Notes: generated by a model not told the origin, from the letters alone. Shown: positions 1-5,517, numbered from the stretch's first letter. The stretch is 7,381 nt of DNA from Bacteroidota bacterium (GCA_947468985.1 CANINJ010000090.1:1-7381), one strand, 5' to 3'. Numbers and translations are program-made.

Positions 1-90
1 AAGTCCTACACGATCTGCTCCTGCGAAATCCCCCAGGATGGGAACATAGCAAGGGTAAGTGGTTGAGCGATGCGATGTAGGTCGCTTGCC
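1..90 (+). ncRNA. ffs: Signal recognition particle RNA, bacterial small type (4.5S-like), 5' end cut by window
   Basis: This is the RNA core of the signal recognition particle. It binds Ffh and docks with FtsY to target nascent membrane and secreted proteins. The diagnostic apical hairpin is visible: stem AUG (38-40) and CAU (45-47) closing a GGAA tetraloop (41-44), below it the symmetric internal loop CAGG (34-37) opposite AGCA (48-51), then CCC (31-33) against GGG (53-55). Lower helices also pair: GCTC (17-20) with GAGC (65-68), CCTACA (5-10) with TGTAGG (76-81), and AAG (1-3) with CTT (85-87). The unpaired 3' GCC (88-90) implies a matching GGC just before base 1, so a few 5' bases are missing. 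A run of seven T follows at 91-97, so transcription may already end here. Identification rests on the Ffh-binding hairpin and the fold; the exact 3' end is inferred. Confidence 0.92.
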
Positions 91-105
91 TTTTTTTAAT
101 AAAGT

Positions 106-133
106 AATCTTCCACTTCGGAGGATTTTTTTTT
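106..133 (+). terminator. Rho-independent terminator downstream of ffs
   Basis: An 8-bp stem, AATCTTCC (106-113) against GGAGGATT (119-126) with one G-U pair, closes a 5-nt loop and is followed by a T run to 133. It lies 15 bases after the SRP RNA and probably acts as a backup to the T7 tract at 91-97. Confidence 0.8.
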
Positions 134-147
134 GAATTAATCCCAAT

Positions 148-189
148 AAAAAACTCGAATTGAAAAAATAATAATTTATTCAAATCGAG
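148..189 (-). terminator. Rho-independent terminator for the leftward ankyrin/DOMON gene pair
   Basis: Read on the minus strand, CTCGA-T-TTGAA (189-179) can pair with TTCAA-T-TCGAG (164-154) across one mismatch, with an A/T-rich loop between. It is followed by six T (complement of 153-148). It starts 24 bases beyond the stop codon of the DOMON gene and faces the ffs terminator, so the two transcription units are insulated tail to tail. Confidence 0.75.
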
Positions 190-213
190 CCTTATAAAAA
201 ATTAAATAGGTTT

Positions 214-972
214 TTATTCCAATATGATTTTACGAACTATTTTATCGGTTTCATTCGTAATTTCCATAAAATAAATTCCTTTAGAAAACTCTGATAAATC
301 AATTTTAATTGCCTCTAAATCTAATTCCGAATCTATGACTTTCACTACTTTGGCATTAATATCAAAAATAGTAACTTTAGAAATAGTAGTTTGATTATTT
401 TTAGAAATTGCAAATACTCCATTTGATGGATTTGGCGCAATCGTAATTTTATCCAAAGCAGTAAAATCTTCAACTCCAAGTGTGAATCCTAATGCAATAG
501 AACCTCTACCAGTTCCTGAATGTTGCGCTAAAGTAAGACCTGTTCCGTAAGCCCAAATAATATCTAAGGCGGAATCATTATATAGAAAAGTATAATCGCC
601 AGTACCACCAACAAAATTTCGGGTTAAAACTAATGTACGAGTAGTTCCAACAATTGTGTTACTTGAAACCATCCATTCACTTGTCGTGTCAGTTGTTGGA
701 TTAGATTGACCTGTAATTCTTGAATCTACTAATGAAGAGGTGTAATACAAACAATCTGTTCCGTTTGTCATAGCTCCAAATGCATTAAAACCAACAGAAA
801 ACCATCTGTCTGTTGGTCCTGTTAGCGTAATTGTTACTGTGGAAGTTGTCGCATTTTTATCAATTTTCAACGTCATTAAAGTATTCAAGGTTACTATTCC
901 TGAAGATTTTGTTTGCGCAATTGAAATAACAATAGTCGCAAATAATGCAATAAACAGATAGATTTTTTTCAT
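214..972 (-). CDS. Exported DOMON-domain protein with T9SS type A sorting domain
   Basis: The 252-aa product is predicted to be exported by Sec and then across the outer membrane by the type IX secretion system. Residues 1-19 form a signal peptide; cleavage after SIA would leave Gln20 at +1, as is usual in Bacteroidetes. Residues about 30-162 look like a DOMON beta-sandwich: a WFSVGFN strand (57-63), an AMTNGTD segment (67-73) matching the family MxGxD pattern, and AQHSGTGRGS (149-158) matching the C-terminal His/RG motif. In heme-binding DOMON proteins a Met and a His at these places ligate b-type heme, so Met68 and His151 are candidate ligands; other DOMON domains bind sugars. Residues about 176-252 are a typical T9SS C-terminal domain (IAPNPSNG at 178-185, KGIYFMEI near 231-238, ending KIILE). 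The gene lies 26 bp after the ankyrin gene and probably shares its transcript. The sorting domain is secure, the DOMON call is good, and the ligand is inference. Confidence 0.88.
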   Translation of the reverse strand: MKKIYLFIALFATIVISIAQTKSSGIVTLNTLMTLKIDKNATTSTVTITLTGPTDRWFSVGFNAFGAMTNGTDCLYYTSSLVDSRITGQSNPTTDTTSEWMVSSNTIVGTTRTLVLTRNFVGGTGDYTFLYNDSALDIIWAYGTGLTLAQHSGTGRGSIALGFTLGVEDFTALDKITIAPNPSNGVFAISKNNQTTISKVTIFDINAKVVKVIDSELDLEAIKIDLSEFSKGIYFMEITNETDKIVRKIILE

Positions 973-998
973 GATTTCTATTTTTTAAATGTTTATAA

Positions 999-1517
999 TT
1001 AAAAGTCCAGTACTATTATTAATTGTGTATTCTTATTGAATTTCGCGTAATCCAATGCCGTTCTATTTTCAGTATCCGCAAGTTTAGTATTTGCACCCGC
1101 TTTAATTAACATTTGAACTATTTCAACATTATTATTAAAAGCAGCATATATTAATGCCGTTTTTCCTTGTTTATCTATTTGATTTAAATCGGCTTTCTTA
1201 GCAATTAATTTTTCAATTATTACTTTGTTTCCCGACATAATCGCTGCCATTAATGCCGTTCCCATTCCTGAATTATAATTAATATTGGAAACTTTATCTA
1301 TCAAATACAATGCAACGGCTTCATTATTTCTATAACATGCCAAAATTAATGGCGTTGTTTTATTGTCATTTATAGCATTGATAAGTTCAGTGTTTCGCTT
1401 CTGAATATCCTTTATTTCAGATAGTGTACCTTTTCGAGCAATATCAAAAACCGTTTTATCTTGCGCTTGAAAAAGAGCACTAAATAAAATAAAGAGTAGT
1501 AACACGAATTGTTTCAT
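999..1517 (-). CDS. Small exported ankyrin-repeat protein
   Basis: The 172-aa product begins with a signal peptide (MKQFVLLLFILFSALFQA), with predicted cleavage before Gln19; no lipobox Cys is seen, so it is likely soluble in the periplasm. The mature part is almost entirely ankyrin repeats: a degenerate N-terminal cap (about 21-50), repeats at about 53-81 (TTPLILACYRNNEAVALYLI), 84-114 (TALMAAIMSGNKVIIEKLI) and 117-147 (KTALIYAAFNNNVEIVQMLI, the best match), and a short C-terminal cap at 150-172 (RTALDYAKFNKN). Ankyrin stacks bind protein partners and have no catalytic role, so a chaperone or inhibitor-like role for a neighbour is possible but unproven. The next gene downstream, 26 bp away, encodes an exported DOMON protein, which makes that protein the obvious candidate partner. 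Small exported ankyrin proteins are known beside redox enzymes such as catalase in other bacteria. The start is fixed by the signal peptide. Confidence 0.88.
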   Translation of the reverse strand: MKQFVLLLFILFSALFQAQDKTVFDIARKGTLSEIKDIQKRNTELINAINDNKTTPLILACYRNNEAVALYLIDKVSNINYNSGMGTALMAAIMSGNKVIIEKLIAKKADLNQIDKQGKTALIYAAFNNNVEIVQMLIKAGANTKLADTENRTALDYAKFNKNTQLIIVLDF

Positions 1518-1539
1518 TTGAAATAATAATTTATCATTT

Positions 1540-1547
1540 CAAAAATA
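1540..1547 (-). promoter_or_regulatory. Candidate -7 box for the ankyrin/DOMON operon
   Basis: The minus strand reads TATTTTTG, an exact match to the Bacteroidetes -7 consensus TAnnTTTG, about 22 bases before the ankyrin start codon. The nearest upstream TTTG (1565-1562) is only 14 bases away, shorter than the usual 17-23, so the -33 box is not convincing. Transcription from the upstream radical SAM gene (58-bp gap) is an alternative. Confidence 0.4.
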
Positions 1548-1575
1548 GAGATTTTTTAAAACAAAATACTAATAA

Positions 1576-3774
1576 TCAGATGATTAGCAAATTACTCCCT
1601 TTCAAAGTTGCCACTGCCTTTGAAAACCAAAACAATTCAAAATCTTCAAACGCAATTTCAAAGTCGGATTTAATTTCTTGTAAAGTATAAATTTTAGTAT
1701 TTGAAACCGCAATTTTATTCAAAAATTCCACCAACCAATTGCCGTGGTCTTTATTCATTTGAACCGAATACGTTTCCTTTTTATCGTGGAATGTCAAGGT
1801 CATCATTTCCCAAGAACTTCCTTTTTTAGTTTTTGTAAAATACGAAACAGAAGGCGTTCCGCCAAGCCAAACCACTTTGGAATTGGGTTTTATAGAAAGG
1901 TCATTTTCTTCAGAAAGTGCATTGAATATAAAGTCTTCCGAGATTTTTGTTTTTGGAATTTTAAACTCAAACCAATCTTGCAATGGATAGTCAAAACAAA
2001 TTCCGTGCATAAAATTATAAAGTGATTTCTTCAAACCAAAACTAAATTGCTCGTGGTCAATTCCTGTTGAATCAATGAAATTAATATCATTATTGGCAAA
2101 TGTTCCAATGGTTTCGGTTTCTTTGACAACTCCAAATTTTTCTGGATACATTCCCACAGGACTGTGTGCTGTCATTGCAAATTGATGCCAAAAACCCGAT
2201 TGCAAAATCCCAATTTCAAACAATTGACGCACCATTTCCAAACTGTCAATTGTTTCTTGCACCGTTTGCGTTGGATAACCGTACATCAAATAGGCGTGAA
2301 CCATAACTCCCGCTTCGGTGAAATTCCGAGTGACTTTTGCCACTTGCTCCACCGTTACGCCTTTGTCAATTAGTTTTAATAATCTGTCTGAAGCTACTTC
2401 CAATCCGCCTGAAACCGCAATACAACCTGACGCTTTCAATAGCGTACACAAATCTTTGGTAAAGCTTTTTTCAAATCGAATATTCGTCCACCACGTTACG
2501 GAAATTTTCCTACGTAAGATTTCCAATGCCAAAGCGCGCATCAATGCTGGTGGCGCAGCTTCATCAACAAAGTGGAATCCGTTTTGTCCTGTTTGTGCAA
2601 TTAATTCTTCAATTCTATCGCACAATAAATTGGCAGCAACAGGTTCGTATAATTTTATATAATCCAATGAAATATCACAGAAAGTACATTTTCCCCAATA
2701 GCAACCGTGCGCCATAGTGAGTTTGTTCCAGCGTCCGTCGCTCCACATTCGGTGCATTGGATTTACAATTTCTATTACAGAAATGTATTTGTCCAATAAC
2801 AAATCCGAATAATCTGGGGTTCCCACTTCCGCTTGTTTGTAATCGGATTTGGTGGAATTATTCTTATAAACAACTTCGCTATTTTCTAAAAGAAACGTTC
2901 TTTTATATTCAGAATTGGAATTAGAATTCAAATTATCTATAAGTAATTTCAAAGGTAATTCGCCATCGTCAAGCGTAATATAATCGAAAAACTCAAAAAC
3001 ACGTTTATCAGAAAGTGAACGCAATTCGGTATTTGGAAATCCACCGCCCATCGCAATTTTAATATTTGGATAATGTTGTTTTACCCATTGCGCACATCGA
3101 AAAGCCGAATATAAATTTCCTGGAAAGGGAACAGAAATAAGAAATAAAGTAGGTTGAATCGTTTCAATTTTGGATTTCAAAATCGAAAGCAACAAAGTAT
3201 CAATATAGGTAGTTTCCTGATTTAAAGCATCGTATAATTCATCAAAAGAATTGGCACTTCGTCCCAAACGTTCGGCATAGCGACTGAAACCAAAATTTTC
3301 GTCGATACATTCTACAATAAAATCAGAAATATCTTCCAAGTATAAAGTGGCAAGATGTTTGGCTTTGTCCTGTGTTCCCATCGTTCCAAAAGCCCAATCC
3401 AATTCCTCAAGTTGCTCAAATCGAGACGCTTCAGGCAAATAATCGTCTTGGCATATTTGAAGTGCTAATGTTGGATTTTTCCCTTGCAAAAAAGAAATAA
3501 CACCATCAATCGTTTTTATATATTCGTCTTGTAAAGCTAAAATACGTGCGGAATTATCCGAAATTACTGAAACTTTAAACTTTAAACTTTCAACTTTAAA
3601 CAAATTTTGAAGACCTTCTTTTGAAAACAATTCCAAAATCACTTCAATCCCCAAATCCGCTTGAACCGCAGGAACTGCAAGGGTATTCAGAAAACCTTTG
3701 ATATACGCGGAAGCTGGATACGGTGTATTCAGTTGCGTGAACGGGGGCGTGATTATAAAAACGTTGGTTTCCAA
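1576..3774 (-). CDS. B12-binding-like radical SAM protein of unknown substrate
   Basis: The 732-aa product is a radical S-adenosylmethionine enzyme with an N-terminal region resembling a cobalamin-binding domain (about 1-280: VFIITPPFTQLNTPYPA at 5-21, IAMGGGFPN at 240-248), interrupted by a helical stretch near 75-205. No DxHxxG axial-ligand motif was found, so B12 binding is uncertain. The radical SAM core covers about 350-550. The cluster Cys are 358, 363 and 366 in HGCYWGKCTFC, spaced CX4CX2C instead of the usual CX3CX2C. Other core motifs are FVDEAAPP (402-409), WWTNIRFEK (428-436), SGGLEVASDRLLKLI (455-469) and YGYPTQT (498-504). Residues about 555-732 form a family-specific tail. The start is TTG at 3774: an in-frame stop lies two codons upstream, no ATG is available nearby, and the conserved N-terminus begins at once. 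The sdpI-like gene ends 62 bp upstream. The reaction (methylation, C-C bond formation or another) cannot be told from sequence. Confidence 0.85.
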   Translation of the reverse strand: METNVFIITPPFTQLNTPYPASAYIKGFLNTLAVPAVQADLGIEVILELFSKEGLQNLFKVESLKFKVSVISDNSARILALQDEYIKTIDGVISFLQGKNPTLALQICQDDYLPEASRFEQLEELDWAFGTMGTQDKAKHLATLYLEDISDFIVECIDENFGFSRYAERLGRSANSFDELYDALNQETTYIDTLLLSILKSKIETIQPTLFLISVPFPGNLYSAFRCAQWVKQHYPNIKIAMGGGFPNTELRSLSDKRVFEFFDYITLDDGELPLKLLIDNLNSNSNSEYKRTFLLENSEVVYKNNSTKSDYKQAEVGTPDYSDLLLDKYISVIEIVNPMHRMWSDGRWNKLTMAHGCYWGKCTFCDISLDYIKLYEPVAANLLCDRIEELIAQTGQNGFHFVDEAAPPALMRALALEILRRKISVTWWTNIRFEKSFTKDLCTLLKASGCIAVSGGLEVASDRLLKLIDKGVTVEQVAKVTRNFTEAGVMVHAYLMYGYPTQTVQETIDSLEMVRQLFEIGILQSGFWHQFAMTAHSPVGMYPEKFGVVKETETIGTFANNDINFIDSTGIDHEQFSFGLKKSLYNFMHGICFDYPLQDWFEFKIPKTKISEDFIFNALSEENDLSIKPNSKVVWLGGTPSVSYFTKTKKGSSWEMMTLTFHDKKETYSVQMNKDHGNWLVEFLNKIAVSNTKIYTLQEIKSDFEIAFEDFELFWFSKAVATLKGSNLLII
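3570..3597. repeat. Four tandem AAACTTT heptamers inside the radical SAM gene
   Basis: Four head-to-tail 7-base units are present, three identical (AAACTTT) and one CAACTTT, continuing into a partial fifth. They encode residues about 59-69 (FKVESLKFKVS) in the N-terminal domain. As 7 is not a multiple of 3, gain or loss of one unit would shift the frame and truncate the protein. Confidence 0.85.
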
Positions 3775-3802
3775 ATGAAATTATTTTGCACAAAAATAAC
3801 TG

Positions 3803-3836
3803 CAAAAAATAACTTTATTGCTTTAATCACCAAAAA
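3803..3836 (-). promoter_or_regulatory. Candidate promoter of the radical SAM gene
   Basis: On the minus strand a TTTG (3834-3831, within TTTTTG) is followed after 19 bases by TATTTTTTG (3811-3803), close to the Bacteroidetes pattern TTTG-N19-TAnnTTTG but with one extra T. A second, exact TATTTTTG lies at 3798-3791 without a well-spaced -33 box. A start near 3797 would give a leader of about 20 bases. The -33 box abuts the stop codon of the sdpI-like gene. Confidence 0.45.
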
Positions 3837-4493
3837 CTATTGATTTGTGTTTTTCAACTTCTTATATATAAGGTACGAATACACAATTGGCACAATCGAA
3901 ATCACCGCAGTAATGCTTATAAAAAAGTAAAAATTTAGGTTTTCAGGCAAAACTAAACTACAAATCACAATAACAATTCCGCCGATAACCCACATTTTTC
4001 CTGCTAAAAGATGCGTCAATTTCCACACTTCTTCACTCTCTAATGTCCACGGAGTTTTGATACCAATGAAGTAATTTTGTTTAATAACCTTGAAATAATT
4101 ACCCATAAAAACAAATAATATTCCAACTAATACAACAATCATATTAGGACTTGAAATTTTTTGGTTTTTAGAAATGTAAATTATAAAAAGTGCCAAAACA
4201 GACATAAAAGCCACCAAAATAAATCGGAACTGATCATATTTTCCACCCATAGATTCAATGCGTTTTTTGGGGTCAATTTTCGGAACAACCAGCATTAAGA
4301 TATAAGTAAATACAGGCAATAAAAAGGCCAATCCAATCAACGAATATTTGCTTCCCCAATCATCAATCTCTCCATTTAAATTCCAATGTAGAGGCACACT
4401 TTCGGGCAAACTGTTCCACACAGAACCCAAATAAATAAATGGTAATAATACAATTCCAATGATTGGCAGTTCTTTTTTCAATGTTTCGTTCAT
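3837..4493 (-). CDS. sdpI: SdpI family membrane protein (DUF1648 plus SdpI domain)
   Basis: The 218-aa integral membrane protein has about six membrane segments, near residues 9-27, 50-70, 89-107, 117-133, 165-182 and 187-209. After the first comes a DUF1648 motif, LPESVPLHWNLNGEIDDWG (29-47), with the family's P-x-HWN-x-x-G pattern. Residues about 130-172 carry the SdpI signature (GNYFKVIKQNYFIGIKTPW, then WKLTHLLAGKMWVIGG). In Bacillus subtilis, SdpI gives immunity to the SdpC killing peptide and, when bound by it, sequesters the repressor SdpR at the membrane. Here the gene starts 5 bp after the sdpR-like stop codon, the same order and coupling as the Bacillus pair. No sdpABC toxin genes are seen in this window, so a role as sensor or immunity against a peptide from elsewhere is inferred. 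Confidence 0.9.
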   Translation of the reverse strand: MNETLKKELPIIGIVLLPFIYLGSVWNSLPESVPLHWNLNGEIDDWGSKYSLIGLAFLLPVFTYILMLVVPKIDPKKRIESMGGKYDQFRFILVAFMSVLALFIIYISKNQKISSPNMIVVLVGILFVFMGNYFKVIKQNYFIGIKTPWTLESEEVWKLTHLLAGKMWVIGGIVIVICSLVLPENLNFYFFISITAVISIVPIVYSYLIYKKLKNTNQ

Positions 4494-4498
4494 CGTTT

Positions 4499-4753
4499 TT
4501 ATTTTTTAAAAGTTAAAATCCATTGCAAAACATCTTCCATAATAGTCGTATTTATGGAGTAAATAATGAATTGCCCTTTTTTCTCAGAAGCTATTAAATC
4601 GGCACGTTTCAAAATGTCTAAGTGATGTGAAATACTTGGTTTTGATATATCAAAAGAAGCCGCAATATCTCCTGCGGTCAAATCTTTATCCTTCAAAAGC
4701 TCCAAAATTTCCCTTCGTGTCACATCGTTCAACGCTTTGAAAATAGCATTCAT
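4499..4753 (-). CDS. sdpR: SdpR-type ArsR family autorepressor
   Basis: The 84-aa winged-helix repressor matches ArsR/SdpR closely: MNAIFKALNDVTRREILELL at the N-terminus, helix-turn-helix about 26-50 (TAGDIAASFDISKPSISHHL), and a wing with KKGQFIIYSIN (58-68). There is no ELCVC-like metal site and no Cys at all, so metal sensing is unlikely; SdpR-type members instead respond by being held at the membrane by SdpI. A perfect 22-bp palindrome lies 15 bp before the start codon and is the expected operator, which fits autorepression of this gene and the sdpI-like gene that follows 5 bp later. The length is usual for the subfamily. Confidence 0.92.
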   Translation of the reverse strand: MNAIFKALNDVTRREILELLKDKDLTAGDIAASFDISKPSISHHLDILKRADLIASEKKGQFIIYSINTTIMEDVLQWILTFKK

Positions 4754-4768
4754 ATATCTTCATTTATA

Positions 4769-4790
4769 TATTTAGACAAATGTCTAAATA
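4769..4790. promoter_or_regulatory. Perfect palindromic operator of the sdpR-sdpI operon
   Basis: Arms TATTTAGACA (4769-4778) and TGTCTAAATA (4781-4790) are perfectly complementary over 10 bp with the 2-base spacer AA. The 12-bp centre-to-centre geometry and position 15 bp upstream of the start codon fit an ArsR-family dimer site. It covers the candidate -7 box, so bound repressor would block transcription. Confidence 0.85.
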
Positions 4791-4807
4791 CTCTATTGAT
4801 TAACAAA
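4777..4807 (-). promoter_or_regulatory. Candidate sdpR promoter overlapping the operator
   Basis: On the minus strand TTTG (4807-4804) is followed by a 19-base spacer and GACATTTG (4784-4777). This keeps the TTTG of the Bacteroidetes -7 box but lacks its TA. The -7 box sits at the centre of the palindrome. The alternative TTTG-N16-TATTTTG just upstream is less well spaced. Confidence 0.4.
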
Positions 4808-4875
4808 ATAAAACAGCAATTATTTTCAAATTTTTATTTTCATTGGAGCGAATTGTCCTTTCCTATTTGGAGTTG

Positions 4876-4942
4876 CAATTCCCGCTTTCGGCTATATCTC
4901 TTCGCTTCGCTTCGAGGATACTGCCTCAATCGGGGCTAATTG
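4876..4942. repeat. Palindromic intergenic element, dispersed-repeat-like
   Basis: Outer arms CAATT-CCCG (4876-4884) and CGGG (4931-4934) plus AATTG (4938-4942) can pair with a 3-base bulge. Inside, TATCT (4895-4899) pairs with GGATA (4916-4920) around a TTCGC-rich loop. The word order CCCGCTTTCGGCTATATC ... GGATACTGCCTCAATCGGGGCT is, from memory, like a recurring non-coding element of flavobacterial intergenic regions; a genome search would settle this. An open frame across it (4843-5031, +) has no codon-use or homology support. Confidence 0.55.
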
Positions 4943-4952
4943 AATTATTTAT

Positions 4953-5013
4953 GTCATTGCGAGGAACGTGGCAATCACGTCATTGTGAGCATAACGCGGT
5001 GAATCGAAGCAAT
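4953..5013. repeat. Two tandem GTCATTGCGAG-type palindromic repeats
   Basis: Two related units lie head to tail. The first (4953-4977) begins GTCATTGCGAG and has arms ATTGC (4956-4960) and GCAAT (4971-4975). The second (4979-5013) begins GTCATTGTGAG and ends GAAGCAAT, with ATTG (4982-4985) against CAAT (5010-5013). The pattern GTCATTGCGAG...GAAGCAATC is familiar as a short dispersed palindrome in several bacterial phyla, including Bacteroidetes. The first unit contains AACGTGGCAATCACGT (4965-4980), which resembles the core of the tandem array that starts 90 bp further on. Confidence 0.6.
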
Positions 5014-5068
5014 TTGTTGATGGTGTTATGATGCATCAAAGACGAGATACAGCCGCAGAACCCCTTAA

Positions 5069-5305
5069 AACGTGGTCAACCCCGTTGTAGAACGTGGTTA
5101 ACCACGTTCAATAGCCAACTGACTACGTTATAGGACGTGGTTAACCACGTATAGAACCTCATTGACCTCGTTAGGTAACGTGGTTGACCACGTCTAGAAC
5201 CCCATTCGAGGGGTTATACAACGTGGTGCACCACGTCTGGAACCACACTGACCCCGTTGGGTAACGTGGTAAACGGAGTTCAGGACGTGGTTGACCCCGT
5301 TATTT
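5069..5305. repeat. Tandem array of 21/22-bp palindromic units with an exact 43-bp higher-order period
   Basis: About eleven units run head to tail without spacers. Type A units begin at 5091, 5134, 5177, 5220 and 5263, exactly 43 bases apart, and centre on ACGTGGTNNACCACGT. The copies at 5091 (18 bp), 5135 and 5221 (16 bp) are perfect palindromes, the copy at 5178 pairs over 7+7, and the copy at 5263 has a decayed right arm. Type B units begin at 5113, 5155, 5198 and 5241, between the A units, and read about AACCNCANTGACCNCGTT. The B unit at 5198 is different on both arms (AACCCC with GGGGTT) yet still pairs. Edge units at 5069 and 5284 are A/B hybrids with GACCCCGTT right arms. The region is visibly more G+C-rich than its flanks. 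The 43-bp period breaks any reading frame, so it is not coding, and there are no spacers, so it is not a CRISPR. Function is unknown: an array of protein-binding sites, a structured RNA or expanded repeat DNA. Confidence 0.93.
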
Positions 5306-5471
5306 AGAAGAAATACAATAAATTTAATAGGAAATCCGAAAACTGGAATAAGTTTGTGGGCACTATACTGTGGTAAAATACGACTGCTATTTTGCAACTT
5401 CCGGTCATTAAATTGTAGAATGCGCAACACTTTTAACTAAAAAAGTATTGAAAGATATTTTAAAGAAAGAC
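5306..5471. other. Unassigned intergenic sequence
   Basis: AT-rich sequence between the tandem array and the bshC leader. No gene is recognised. The only local structure seen is AAAATA (5375-5380) against TATTTT (5388-5393) with a 7-base loop. A minus-strand open frame (5430-5194) runs from here into the palindromic array and ends there; it has no domain signature and is taken as chance. Confidence 0.5.
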
Positions 5472-5497
5472 AAATTACCCATTTTTTTTGGTAATTT
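5472..5497. promoter_or_regulatory. Inverted repeat before bshC
   Basis: AAATTACC (5472-5479) and GGTAATTT (5490-5497) are perfectly complementary, with a 10-base loop holding eight T. The repeat ends 20 bases before the bshC ATG. TAATTTTA (5492-5499), one base from a TAnnTTTG -7 box, overlaps the right arm, so the repeat may be an operator or a leader hairpin. No good -33 box was seen. Confidence 0.4.
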
Positions 5498-5517
5498 TAC
5501 TCCAAATAAATTTCCCT

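Noticed and set aside
1744..2717. Several + strand open frames opposite the radical SAM gene
   Set aside because: They are antisense shadows of a well-supported coding frame with clear protein motifs.
4843..5031. Open frame of 62 codons on the + strand
   Set aside because: It lies entirely on palindromic repeat DNA, has no domain signature and no upstream signals; repeat-borne frames like this are commonly spurious.
5069..5305. CRISPR array
   Set aside because: Units are 21/22 bp, abut without unique spacers, and are degenerate; no cas genes are seen.
5069..5305. parS-type centromere or integron attC array
   Set aside because: The core does not match the chromosomal parS palindrome, there are no attC R'/R'' boxes or cassettes, and no partition or integrase genes are nearby. 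A new type of binding array is not excluded.
4901..5397. Shared SRILPQ peptide in two spurious frames of the intergenic region
   Set aside because: The underlying DNA differs at most codons and lies on opposite strands, so it is a coincidence and not a duplicated gene remnant.
5194..5430. Open frame of 78 codons on the minus strand
   Set aside because: It runs into the palindromic array and ends there; no recognisable domain and no promoter or start context.
5488..5517. Ten-residue N-terminal extension of BshC from a TTG start
   Set aside because: The extra residues come from the T-rich inverted repeat and do not look like the family N-terminus; ATG at 5518 gives the usual length.
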